From Diadema setosum (Eukaryota > Echinodermata > Echinoidea > Diadematoida > Diadematidae): a stretch of DNA of 64,000 nt. The notes under the pieces are model-generated. The model saw only the letters and a list, made by a program, of their open reading frames with translations, searched no databases and had not been told where the DNA came from. Of the stretch, positions 35,011 through 46,589 are shown in pieces. The stretch lies in the NCBI RefSeq assembly GCF_964275005.1, contig NC_092693.1:17985706-18049705 (forward strand), written 5' to 3'. The position numbers were made by a program, and so were the translations under genes. Within the stretch, counting starts at the first letter, position 1; every line of letters begins with the position of its first letter.

Positions 35011-35195
35011 GTACATTTTCTAGTTGGTAATGATTACATTAACATTACTATCTGATTTGTATTTCTTTAATTTCATAGAGTTGATATCGATTGATATGAC
35101 TTAAACTATTTTTTTTAACCTTTTTCTTTCGAAAATTTGGCAATATGGACTTTCAGGTCGACAACGAAATGGGCATGGATGAGATCGACAAACTT
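35011..35195 (+). repeat. Inverted duplication, left arm
   Basis: Matches the reverse complement of 36095-36268: GTACATTTTCTAGTTGGTAATGATT, ACTATCTGATTTGTATTTC, then CTTTCGAAAATTTGGCAATATGG, then an exon-like block GACAACGAAATGGGCATGGA. About 900 bp of non-matching sequence separates the arms. Confidence 0.85.
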
Positions 35196-36066
35196 AAAAT
35201 TATTATATACCTTAGGTTAAACTATGAAATCAAAATCTTATTGACTTCTGAACTATTGTCTAATAGCAATCTCAGAAAATGTCTCATTAATTGGGAATTG
35301 CCTGTTATGATAGTAGATTACATGACTTGGTATTCACATTAGTTGTGGTTAGATTATGACAGATTATATATTGTCATTATGATCATCAGAAATGATGGTA
35401 AGAGAACTGTGTATAGCCTCTAATTTCTCATTTGAAGTCAGATTTCTCATAGTTATTTTCTTTAACACAAATGTTTAAGCAGATGTTTGCTGATTAAAAA
35501 AAAAAAATTATTAAAGTTCCGATTTTACTTGAATCATATGAGTTAATATATCAATTTACGAGACACCAAAAAGGGCACTTTTGGTTCATATTTCGTACTC
35601 AGCACATGCCCTCCTGGAAGTCTACAGAAGACGCCAAAGTTAAAATAATGCCTCATTTGTTTCTTTTTTAATCAAAGATGGCTTCATCCAAATTCCAATT
35701 CTTTGAGTGAATGAACTACAAACTAGTGAATATTTCAGTGTTTTAGCATGAGAACTTGTGTTAACTCTTAGAGGCATAATTTCCCATTTGCAGATGAAAC
35801 AAAAACCAAGAAATAGTGCTTCAAAATAGTTTTAAAATGTGAGTTAGGGACAGAAACAACCAAAGTATGTTTGAATATACAAAATGTGAACAATAGTTAT
35901 GATAAAAGTGTTTCCAGACTAAACCGTCTAAAGTTATGGTTTAAAAGTGATAGCTCCTTGTATTTTAGGCTTTATTGCAAAAAAAAAAGAAATATGGTAG
36001 GATTTTTTAGTGATACAACTGACCTACACACTATACATCAAAAGTGATATCTTGAACATTTTTAAA
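35196..36066. other. Loop between the inverted arms
   Basis: AT-rich with no supported exon. On the minus strand an AATAAA sits near 35968, downstream of the exon-like block at 36067-36138. Confidence 0.45.
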
Positions 36067-36138
36067 TCACTGCTCCCAAAGGTGAACAGGATCTTTAAGT
36101 TTGTCGACTTCATACGTGCCCATTTCGTTGTCAATGAC
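36067..36138 (-). other. Exon-like block in the right arm, unknown
   Basis: After an acceptor-like TTGGCAATATGGGCTTGCAG the minus strand reads VIDNEMGTYEVDKLKD then PVHLWEQ and TGA. The inverted copy at about 35146-35190 keeps DNEMG and E-(V/I)-DKLK with conservative changes. It may be a terminal exon of an unknown gene or a decayed exon inside the paralog M intron. It does not fit the family's phase in this frame. No family recognised. Confidence 0.25.
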
Positions 36139-36569
36139 CTGCAAGCCCATATTGCCAAATTTTCGAAAGAAATATTAATTAAATGAATATCAATTCAGTG
36201 AAATAAAAGAAATAGACAAACAATCAGATAGTGATGTTACTAAAATCATTACCAACAAGAAAATGTGCATAATAATATGACAAAATTACATACCTGGCTT
36301 AAAATATTTTGAGAAAGCTTTAAGAAAATTTGAGGAGATCAAAAGAGATATAAAATAATCCATGCTATATGTTGTAATTCTAGTCTTTGACGTCGATTTT
36401 GTCTTCGATGTGGTGACCAATGTCATCATCAAGCATAATCACCTTTGATTTCTCATCTTAAAGCCATTTTTATTCCCTATGCAAGTTTGCACCTTCAAAA
36501 GGTTGTTACACTTTCTTACATAATTACAGAGAGTAACAGTAGGCCCATACTCATCACTGGTTAACTTAC

Positions 36570-36622
36570 GCTTTTCTGCAGTAGTGGCATTTGATGATCC
36601 GGGCATGGTGTGCAGGGATCAA
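36570..36622 (-). CDS. PIP4P/TMEM55-like paralog M, second C-x2-C exon
   Basis: A 53-nt minus-strand exon between CTCAACAG and GTAAGT encoding LIPAHHARIIKCHYCRK plus GC. Phase 0 at the start matches the 39071-39189 exon, and the trailing GC plus A of 34334 forms Ala, so all three splice together. It provides the second C-x2-C of the ribbon. The paralog L exon at 7778-7833 differs at most non-cysteine positions. Confidence 0.72.
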
Positions 36623-36927
36623 CTGTTGAGTTTAGAATGACAAAGAAAGTGCTCAGCTTTTATTTACCTACAGAATGTCTACTGCTCAAATCGTGATAAC
36701 CCATATATCTCACTTTAATGAGCAATATGTGCAACTACTGAATTCTGTTATCTATTTCTTGAACACTGTATGCCCCCCCCCCCATCCATAAAGAACATAA
36801 AATGTCACATGAAGTCTCTTTTAATTGTCTTTGATCTTTTCTATTTTGAAAAGAGACCATAAGCATCACTGTAACCACAGGAAATCAGTGATTTCATATT
36901 AAAAACAGAAGATTCCTGACCTACATT

Positions 36928-38610
36928 CAGTGGCGTATCTAAGGGGGGGGGGCAAGGGGGCACGTGCCCCGGGCGCCACTCCTTGGGGGCGCAAAAAAAA
37001 AAAAACGAAAAAAAAAAAAGGAAAAAAAAACGAAGAAGAAGGAAAAAAAAAAGGGAAAAAACGAAGAAGAAGAAGAAGAAGAAAAAAAAAAAAACTCGCC
37101 CGGAAGGGGGGAGGGAGAATGGTGGGGGGGGGGGGGCAGAAAACCAAATCAAACAAGATAAAAACAAAACATGATGATGACGCGGACAAAATGACAATGT
37201 TTATTGTGTTCACACAAAAATTCCATGTTCTGTGAGATGAAATACAAAAATTTTTGGCTCGCTCGCTGCGCTCGCTCGCCAAAATCTATATAAAAAAGAA
37301 GGTAAGAACAAAACGTGATGATGACAAAATGACAGTGTTTATTGTGTTCACACATGTCATTTTATATTTAGCAGGCAAAAATGTTTCACGGAGCAGCGGC
37401 TGCAATTTCGTTCTGAAGCGATCGCCAATTGGATCAAAAGAAGGCGCCAACGGTTTCGAACATACGGGGGGGGGGCGCAAAAAACCCCGAATTAAACAAG
37501 ATAACAACAAAACGTAATGATGACGCGGAAATATACAAATTTCGGCTCACTCGCTCGCACTAACTTAGAGTATTTTTTCAAGTCCTCATTTTGTTGGTAT
37601 AAATCGTTATCTATAATGCCGTCACTATCTTGATTACAATTGTAAGATTTAATAAGCAAAAAATGACAAGAGTTTCATGATTTGTAAACTGAAATACAAA
37701 AATTTTCGGCTCGCTTGCTGCGCTCGCTCGCCAAAATTTGTATAAAAAAAAAGAGAAGATAAGACCAAAACGTGACGATGACGCGGACAAAATGATAATG
37801 TCTATTGTGTTCACTCATGTCATTTTATATTTAGCAGGAAAACTGTTACACGGAGCAGCGACTGCAATTTCATTCGTTCTGAAGCGATCGCCGATTGGAT
37901 CAAAAGAGGACGCTAACGGTTTCGAACATACGGGGGAGGGGGGCGCAAAAAAATCAAAAAAGATAAGAAAAAAAACGTAATGACGCAGAAATATACAAAT
38001 TTCGGCTCACTCGCTCGTACTAATTTAGAGTATTTTTTCAAGTCCTCAGTTTTTTGGTATAAATCGTTATCTATAAGGTCGTCACTATAATTGTGAGATT
38101 TAATAAGCAAAAAATTACAAGAATTCCATGTTTTGTAAGCTGAAATACAACAATTTTCGGCTCGCTCGCTGCGCTCGCTCGCCAAAATTTATATAAAAAA
38201 GATAAGAACAATACGTGATGATGACGAGGACATATACAAATTTCAGCTCACTCGCGCGCACTAATTTAGAGTTTTTTAAAGTCCTCAGTTTTTTGGTATA
38301 TATCGTTATCTATAAGGCCGTCAATAGAATTGTAAGATTTGGCAAGCAAAAAATGACAAGAATTCCATGTTTTGTAAGCTGAAATACAAAAATTTTCGGC
38401 TCGCTCGCTGCGCTCGCTCGCCAAAATCTATCAAAATTCATTACATTTAAATCACTCTCAAAAGATCCCTTTTAAGTGCTTAAAAAAGCATCATGTGGAC
38501 TTTGTTTAAAGTCCCTACCGGGATGGTGTTGGGGTTGAACACTTTTTCAGAAATTAGGGGCGCAATTTTCGTGCTTGCCCCGGGCGCCGTTTTCCCTAGA
38601 TACGCCACTG
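36928..38610. mobile_element. hAT-like non-autonomous element, insertion 2
   Basis: Same family as 22134-23400: CAGTGGCGTATCTA...TAGATACGCCACTG ends and internal GCTCGCTCGCTGCGCTCGCTCGCC repeats. The 8-bp duplication CCTACATT is at 36920-36927 and 38611-38618. Copy 1 at about 8130-8145 shows the empty target (CCTACTTTTGATT). It is about 416 bp longer than insertion 1, apparently through an extra internal unit (AGCAGGCAAAATGTTTCACGGAGCAG...CGAACATACGGGG), present twice here and once there. It lies in the intron of paralog M. Confidence 0.94.
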
Positions 38611-39070
38611 CCTACATTTGACTGAATTTTGTTCAAAAGTGGCATTTTTTTTATTTGATCATAATTAGTGTCCAACAGCCTCCATGCCATTCTGACCCTT
38701 GCACATGATCAAATTAATGTACGTGTTTGCAGGTTAATTGTCAGCAATCACATTACACAAAGGTTTGGGAAGCCATCATTAGTAACTCTCAAGCCACTGA
38801 GGTATCAAAAAATATTAAAATAAAACAAAAAGACGACACGAGATAAAATCTAAAACAATTTTGCTCTTAGACAGTGGCTTTATGGCTATAAGATGCAGTG
38901 TTACCAGTAAAAGTGAGCATTCCTTGGATCTACATTACGTCGTGATAATATTTCAGGTTCTACACACCAAAGATGCATTATGGGATCCTTCAACTAAAGC
39001 AAGAACAATAAAAACAACAACCATAGCAGGCAGGATTAAACAAGGAGTGCTTGGAATGTTTTCTACTTAC

Positions 39071-39189
39071 AGGGAACCGCATGTTGCAGTGGGTGCACAC
39101 AATCCTGAAGCCGGATATCGTTGTCGGCATCGTTGTGGTTGGGGTATCCTGGGGGACCATTGCAGACTTCAGGTTGATGATGCTGCTTG
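39071..39189 (-). CDS. PIP4P/TMEM55-like paralog M, first C-x2-C exon
   Basis: A 119-nt minus-strand exon between TTATTGCAG and GTAAGT. It encodes SSIINLKSAMVPQDTP, a Thr-rich linker, then RIVCTHCNMRFP, phase 0 at the end. It continues in phase to 36570-36622, 34232-34334, 28553-28607 and 23993-24096, giving a C-terminal half of roughly 145 residues with two C-x2-C pairs and two membrane helices. The 5' partner exon should end with one base of a split codon; none was recognised to the right. The family role (lysosomal PtdIns(4,5)P2 4-phosphatase) is inferred; the catalytic part is not visible. Confidence 0.72.
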
Positions 39190-39345
39190 CTGCAATAATG
39201 AGGGATTGAATAAGTTGGTGTTGGTAGCAGTCACTTAGTGCTGGTGATAGTTCCAGTTATGATACAAGAAGAAGAACAGTGTTAATGATAATAATGCTAA
39301 TCATAACAATAATGTTACTAATATCATTATTGTTATTATTATCAT

Positions 39346-39365
39346 CTACCGTAGTAGTAGAAGTA

Positions 39366-39404
<39 letters not shown>

Positions 39405-39530
39405 ATATCAATAATAGTAAGAAAAAGAAGAAGATGATCATGAAGAAGAAGAAGATGATGATGAAGTAGAAGAAGAAGAAGAAGAAGAAGAAGAAGAAGA
39501 AAGAAAAAGAAGATGATGAAGAACAACAAC
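39346..39530. repeat. Compound microsatellite, copy 2 counterpart
   Basis: AGT units (39351-39402), then AAG/ATG units to about 39520. Equivalent to 10674-10905 but with far fewer AGT units. Confidence 0.95.
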
Positions 39531-40245
39531 AACACAACAAGAATAGTGATAATAGTTCAAATTGTATTCTGGCTGACTTTACCTCAAACACCACTTAAAA
39601 TGAACGATGCACGCCTTGCTATCAAGGGCTGAGAAAAGTTTCCAAGTCTTACACTACCGCAGTCACTCTGATAAAATGTACTGGAGCGATTGGCTACACT
39701 TATGTGACGCAGAGATGAATGTTGTTGACGGAGCTGTTTTTTTATTTTTTATATTTTCATTCAGTTGCTTCCTGGTGTACAGTGTTTGGATTCTACCATC
39801 ACACTGTACATCTGTAAACTGTGCAATCATAGTATACCTGGCATGTAGGCTTGTGGACATGGTAAGCTGGATTCTCATTTCATTATTCACATCATATATG
39901 TAATAAGTGTTTCAAAGTAACAAGGAGTGGGTTACGCTGTATCTGCTGAAACTATATACCACGGTAGATTGACTGTAATGCTTTGTTTTGTGAAACTGTC
40001 ACTTTTTCCTCTTTTTGTCTTTTGTGCTGGCAATCTGCCCACCTGCATGGGAACAAAACACTTTTGTGTGAAAAAAAAAAGCCCACTGTAGAAAGATGAC
40101 AGATTAGTGCCAAGTACACCAGTGCAGTTTACCCCCTGACCTTTGAGACATCTAATCAAGTAAGTGGGTGTAATAGAATACACAACATCACAAGATCTCA
40201 TTTACTTTGACCCTGAACTGGCGTGCTGACTAAAAACACAATCAA

Positions 40246-41213
40246 TCCAACGATTCAAACTTCTAGATGTTGTTAGGTTACATAAGTTCTCAGTTCTTAC
40301 ATTTATGTACGATCTCTGCAATGGAACTATTCCTCACCCTCTGTATGACTATTGCCAAGTTCTGCATCATGTTTACAGGACAAGAACAAATGAAAAAAGA
40401 ATGTTGTACGTACCAAAATTTAGAACCACACAGGGACAATTTTCGATTTCTTACTTAGGACCAAAACTTTGGAACACTCTGTAATTTTCCCTTTTCTCCC
40501 TTTTCCCCCTACCCTTCCCTATCTCTCTCTCTCTCTCTCTCTCTATCTCTATCCCTATTCTATCCAGAGTAGCTAAGCATAGAGTTTCCATACCGTCAAG
40601 CCTCGGCTTATTTTGGAGACCCTTCTGTTTAAGTTCCCTACAAGCTGTTTGTATTTGTCTTGTACAATTGTACTAAAAACTATGTGTCGATATACTGCTT
40701 GTCATGACTGACGTGTACATAATCATATCTGATGTAACGGAATTAAGCAGAAATAAATCAAATCAAATTGCCACGAGAAATGCGTGAACAAAGCTAAAGA
40801 TCTACATTTCGTAAATGTCTTGCAGATTTCCTACTCTAATAGATATTATACTGTATCAAGTATTATTAGTTTTCTATGTTAGAAAATGAATGATGTATAA
40901 ATATTCACAGTCATTTCAACTAACCATGTAAAATTTTTTCTTTTGTATTTAGCTTTTAGTATGAAGATCAAGGTGGCCAATCTCGACTAGCACTTGTGCT
41001 AACTTTTGGTTTCCTTGTTAACAACAGCAACTTTGTAGAATTATGCTACATATATCATATTTAACTCTCAAATATCATCATTTAATCATGTTATTGTAAA
41101 GGAGTAACATAAGTTTTTTTTCACATATGTATGTAGATACAATTATGTTATGATTCTTATATGTACATGTTCAAAATGTTGTTGCCAATAAAACTTTAAA
41201 TTTCAAACTTCAA
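40246..41213 (+). mobile_element. Truncated LINE insertion(s) in copy 2
   Basis: Flanked by ACAATCAA (40238-40245, 41214-41221). Copy 1 has a single site at about 11746. Frame 40299-40484 reads FMYDLCNGTIPHPLYDYC, later TTQGQFSISYLGPKLWNTL and stop: the GPKLWN C-terminal signature of a LINE reverse transcriptase. A CT microsatellite is at 40523-40545. An AATAAATCAAATCAAAT tail near 40755 and a second polyadenylation-like tail (AATAAAACTTTAAATTTCAAAC) near 41188 suggest two 5'-truncated pieces. Confidence 0.82.
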
Positions 41214-41245
41214 ACAATCAACAATGCATTTCTGCACTAGGAGAG

Positions 41246-42418
41246 TGTCACCCTGTTCCCTAAGCTCATTCTGGCAAGGCAAACTCATTTGCATTTTATT
41301 CCCTTTTCTGAAACTCACTCTGGCAAGGCATACTCATTTGCATTCTCTCTTGTTCAGCCTAGTGCTGTAGTAGGTCTCCGCGCTTGGCCAAATCTAACAA
41401 AGCCTCAGTCAGGTGTTTTAGCTAGCTGTGCTGGGGCTGTGTACAGTTATATAGGCATAGGAATGCGGTAATTAAATTGTTTTTCCAGTTGCTAGGTTAT
41501 TTGGCAGGGTAGGAGATAATTGGTTAAGTTTTTTGGGGTGTGTGCAGTCTTGGGTTTAGGAGAGAGTTGTGTGAGGGAAAATCGGTGCACTCCATATTGA
41601 ACCTTTGAGTTGAGAGGTTGAGCTCTTCATCCTCACAGTGGTGTGACTGGATGTGTGTGGATTCTGGGTGTGAGAAAGCCACGACTTGGATCCCCCCACT
41701 AGCAAGTAATTGTCAGACTTGCAATTTCGGGACTTCCTTTTGGCTGCCACAGCACACCAAAGCACATCTCCAAACTCAAGACCACAGAGATTTCCTCATC
41801 CCGTTCCTCGCCTTACTACAAACTTAGCTGGGCTAAGTAAGCTCCATGTCTTCTTCGTAGACGCCGGCCATTGGCGTTACCTCCTCGAACTCCACGCTTT
41901 CGGCAAATTGGTCTCGAACGACCTCGATTATCTCCGACAACGACCTCGTCATTGATTACCACTCGTCGACGAACTCTGTATCAACATGAGTACTCACGCG
42001 TGATCTCCCTCATCGCGGAGCTTTATACTTCCACCCCCATGCAAAGTCGGTATCATTTTATTGGTGCACCTTAGGGTTTTTTGGACAAATTAACCAAAAT
42101 ATATTGTAAGAATTCCGAATACTGAAACTGTTGCAAAACCACAAAACCATCAACTTCATAATAAAATATGTTTGTAAACCAAAACAGTACATTTGACTGT
42201 GATTATTGCATTTGTAATACAGGTATTTGAATTTGTGATGGGAAAAGGTAGATTATATTAAAGCTCAGGTCAACTGACTGTTTGCAACCTATTCAAAGTT
42301 TGAGTGGTTTGATTCTTCGAAGTTCGGTTTCTGTTTCGTACTTAAGTATATAATTAGATATTGAACAAATTCTACTTAATTGCTTAGTCGATAATTAATT
42401 GGCAACAATTAAGTGACA
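41246..42418. mobile_element. Solo LTR of an LTR retrotransposon
   Basis: Begins TGTCAC and ends GTGACA, with the 5-bp target duplication GAGAG at 41241-41245 and 42419-42423. Copy 1 (around 11765) has the uninterrupted site AAAAG. Length 1173 bp, TG...CA ends and no internal genes fit a solo LTR left by LTR-LTR recombination. An AATAAA lies near 42161. Short open frames inside are not recognisable. Confidence 0.8.
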
Positions 42419-42659
42419 GAGAGATTTCATTTGTTTAACGCCACCTCGATCATCAGCACGTCCGAAAACATGGAGCCGTATATCCCATCTTTTCAGAAAA
42501 GGAAACTAAATTTACACTTATCAATTATTATCGATAATTTTTGTCAACCACTTCATAACCTTCAAGATATTTATGAGATATTCTAATTTCAGTGGCATCT
42601 ACTTCAGTCTTTACATACAATATGTGACCAGTCACTTAAAAAATGAACCACACTCCTGT

Positions 42660-43790
42660 AATGCCAAGTGAAGTCAAAGAAATCACTTATTTTATCTTTC
42701 TCTGATGAAGCTAGGGTTATAATATGTTTAAACTACATGGGATTGTACAGAAGTAGAGTGCCTGTATGTGATAATAGGGAAAAGGGAAGAAGGACCAGAC
42801 ATATTCAGCTAATGCTATGGTTGGCACCGAGGTTGGTACAGGTACAGGTCCTCTTGCTTGCCAGACTACAGCCTAAATACAGGGATGATACTGAGATCGA
42901 ATGTACAAGATGAAGAAAAATGCAAGTTATGCTTATTCGGCAGGTAAACACCAGGACCCTGTTTTATGAAGAGTTATGATTTATCATATAGTTGATTTCT
43001 ATCATAAGTCTATATGGCAGCCTGTGTGTTAAGAAAATTATAATCGATTTTATCTTTTGATAAAACGGGGCCCAGACTGTGTATAATGCTGACACGGTGT
43101 ACCTATTCGAGTATGTGGCGTCCAGCTGTCCCTGATCAGCATCTCAACATTTACGCAGGATTTTCATTCCTGATGAGTTAGCAATACTCGGAGTCGGAGT
43201 TGAAGGGGAGGGGAGGGGGCATTTTCATAATGACTGGTCAAGAAGTGTTTCCCGAAAAATTGTCGAATTTCAGAATGTCATGACTTCCTTATTTGCACCG
43301 TTCTGCAGGGAATATTTGTCTTTCTAATGAAATTGAACAAATTTTGGAGTTGTTGTTGTTGTTGTTGTTGTTGATGGTTTTATTCATACACTAGTTAAAA
43401 TACTTGCACTCACAGTCGTTATAAAAAGGCTGTTTTTAAGCAAGTACGTATGATATACAGAAAACATGCAGTGGTACAATCAGCGTATATGATAATACAC
43501 AATAATCATTACAATGAAAAAAAAAGAAGGATGAGATGAAAAATGCACAACACCTTTTGGCAAAGTTAAATACAAAAGCAATAAATCGCAGAGAGAAAAT
43601 TTTCTCGGAAATAGAAAATCAAAACAAAACTTATTACTAAAAGTAAAAGAAATTCAAATCAAGTAAGAAGACAGAACCGATATCCTTCAGAAATAGTGCT
43701 TACCTGGTACATGTCCTCGTGGTTTCCGATAATTGGTTGAATAATTAATGAATAGTGCTACTTTTACAGAAATTGGTTTTGGGCTTTGGT
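42660..43790. other. Spacer with GGGCCC MITE remnant and TTG microsatellite
   Basis: 42956-43075 pairs CCTGTTTTATGAAGAGTTATGAT with ATAAAACGGGGCCC (family of 2957-3114). 43228-43330 matches the foldback arm at 34790. A TTG microsatellite runs at 43350-43375, followed by a probable minus-strand LINE 3' region. No gene. Confidence 0.5.
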
Positions 43791-44660
43791 AACCATACTA
43801 TTTCATTTAAAAGTACAACTTGTATTTTAATGAAATGAAAAATATTTTCTTTGTCTCGAAATAAAGTCTTGGAGAAAGGGTGGTGCCGAGCATGGCCTCA
43901 AAGCGAAGAAGAATGTTAGACATCCCATTGCAATGCTTTAGAACCTAAACACGTGTTTGCATGGATTACAAAAAGATGTAACTCCTTCTATAACACCTCC
44001 CTGCTTCTTCTCCAGCACTCAATGACCCCCCCCCCCCCACCCCGATATAAATTTCACATCGTCTTTCATTCACTACACTTCCCAGCAGTCCCAGTATATA
44101 CACTGTCTCATGTAAAACTGTAAGACATATAATATACACGTCTATGTTGAAAGAATAATTTGTTTCTGTGGCCTGGGCTACATGGCACAAATGTCTCGAT
44201 ACAACAGCAATCTCACGTTATGTGCATAATTTCTGCAGCCCTTGCAGAACAGAGAAGTCAAGTGCTCTAGCACATCAGCAAAACAAAACACTTATGCACT
44301 AGAAACAAAGACTCGATGAAGATGGATACTGCAATTGCAACACAAGTGAAATGATAACGGATACACATGTGGTAATGGGAGTCGAAACTAAAATGATAAT
44401 TATCTGTTACACATAGCACTTTTCAAATATATCAATTTGTTTTGCCAACACAATTCTCGTACACAAGGGTTTGAAATGTATAATGCGTCCTGTCAGCTAT
44501 AAGACTATTGCATTTCACGGCATGTTCTGATCAAGCTACAATTGCATGTTTTGATTGAAAAAACAAAAAACAAAACCCCAACAGAACGATGTAAGCCCAT
44601 GAAAAAGAGACACAGCTTTCGGTCAGGAAAGACCCCTCAAATGAACACACAAACATAAAA
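43790..44660. repeat. Dispersed duplicate of 50690-51540
   Basis: GTCTTGGAGA...GAATGTTA.GACATCCCATTG, CTATAACACCTCCCTGCTTCTTCT and CTACAATTGCATGTTTTGATTG match 50745-51415 in order. It is direct, about 7 kb apart, and independent of the 29-kb duplication. Minus-strand open frames shared by both are likely incidental. Confidence 0.88.
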
Positions 44661-45985
44661 ACAAGAGAATGATACAAATAGAAAAGCCTCTGATGTATTA
44701 TTTTATATTAACTTAATAAGTCAGAAAATCAGGTAGGAGGTTATTCAAGGCTTTGTATCTGAAAACAACAAGGTCTTTTTTTTTTCACTTTGGCACTGAG
44801 GTAGTCAGTATACAACCTCCCATACAAATCTCGTGGATTTCTTCTTTAAATGCAAAAGTATCAAGGTGTCTATTTCTATGTACTGGTCTACTTGTACACC
44901 TGTATATTCCAATCTATGTGTATGCCAAACTGCAACGTCTTAGAAATTTATCATCAGCACACATAACATAGACTGCATGTAGTGTACATAGATCTGTTAG
45001 TATTCTTGCCAAAATGTCTGAACTTGTATAATACAACAGACATGAATGACGTAATGTACTGTGTGGTAAGGATGCCGAAAAGTACCAACTTAGATTCCTA
45101 CCAATATGTAGTACTCTTTTGTACATTTGACTTGGTTCCTATCGACTTAGTATCGAGGTACGCTTTACCACATCCTTTGTATCTTTGAATGATGAATTAT
45201 TCAACTAAAACCTATGTTCTAATAACAATAATAATGAATTATTGAACTCAAAACCTATACTATGTTCTGTATGTATTGCAATCTTTATACTGCCTCTAGA
45301 CCCTCTAGACATGATCTAGATTCTATATGATAGTTTGAATAAATGGTTCAGTCTATATGTGACTTTCTGTATTCATATATCTATGAAGAGTCTGTATGAA
45401 TTCCATATCTACCAAAGAGAGTGAGTAGTTGTAATTACAGAAATCTATTCCGTAGTCAAAAGCAGTCCGCAAACGTCAAAAATATCTCAAAAGACCTTAA
45501 GTCTCTATTCGATGATTTTCCCTAATCAATTATAAGAATCCCTGGATCCCACACACGCACCTCAGCACGCATTCATCATCTGTCCCTCCTTGGACGCATG
45601 CTACAATCAACATGAAAATAAATAACACATGAAACAATAAAATATAATGTCAATATACTCCTAATATTTTCTAACAGTCCGCAGTTTGGGCTAATATATT
45701 ATCTCTTCTTTATCAGATATTTCCAATAAACTTGACTCATCTACCAGTGTTAATCACTCATCCTGGCAATCAATAACATCGTTGTCCTTAACAAGACAGA
45801 TACATTATATAACTAATATTTCACTTGGATGAACTCTACCGACCAGAGATAATGAATTCAGACACACTCACGGTGAGTAAGGAGTGGGGGTCTCTTGAAG
45901 AAATGCAGACAAATGTGTGAGTGAATTTAGCGTAAGTGCTTCCTCGAGAAGAGATTCTGGCGAAAGTGAAAAATAAGCGTCCAGC
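44661..45985. other. Unassigned AT-rich spacer
   Basis: No exon or repeat border found. Open frames at 44753-45188 on both strands have no motifs. Confidence 0.4.
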
Positions 45986-45986
45986 C

Positions 45987-46157
45987 GGTTATACTAGGGA
46001 GCTTTAGATTTTAGACGCGCGGACGTTCAAAGAGAGAAAAAAAAAAACAGGATCTGAGCGTGCGCAGTAGCGCGGATCAAGTTACTGCGCACGCTCAGAT
46101 CATGTTTTTTTCTCTTTGAACGTCCGCGCGTCTAAAATCTAAAGCTCCCTACTATCG
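45987..46157. mobile_element. Near-perfect 170-bp foldback MITE
   Basis: TAGGGAGCTTTAGATTTTAG continues through ACGCGCGGACGTTCAAAGAGA and TGAGCGTGCGCAGTA, and the right half is its reverse complement, leaving a loop of only a few bases. TA borders fit a TA target. Very high arm identity implies recent activity. No copy-1 counterpart. Confidence 0.9.
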
Positions 46158-46589
46158 CGGCCAGGCCCCGACCGCTGATTGGTTTAAAGTGCCGTAATAC
46201 GCATTTCTATTATTCCCTACGTGAGCCCTCTACGGCCAAGTTCTTCTTCTTCTTCTTCTTCTTCTTCTCGTTAAGTCTGCCTTCTTCAATAAGCTGAAGA
46301 TTCTTGCAGACTGTGTTCTTTACATTACAACACAGTTTATTTACAGATATTTACAAGCACATAACAAATATGAAGAACAAAGACTAGCCACTGTGGTCTA
46401 CCATTAGTCGGTTTTGGAATGCTCCCACAGATGGCGCTGTAACAATTTCCGAGGGCAGGGAATGCCAGCGCCTTACTGTTCTCGGAAAGAACGAATGACG
46501 ATGCGATTCAGTTCTCGAGTGTGGTATCTGATAGGAATGCTATAGTTCAAGGTCGTGAAGACAACTGCCAGGATTACCTTACAGGGGAA
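46158..46589. other. Spacer with TTC microsatellite
   Basis: (TTC)n at 46240-46268. No gene recognised. Confidence 0.5.

Noticed and set aside
43690..43740. Possible minus-strand exon end (GNHEDMYQ followed by GTAAGC)
   Set aside because: No acceptor in a sensible position, no match to the PIP4P-like family and no copy-1 counterpart.
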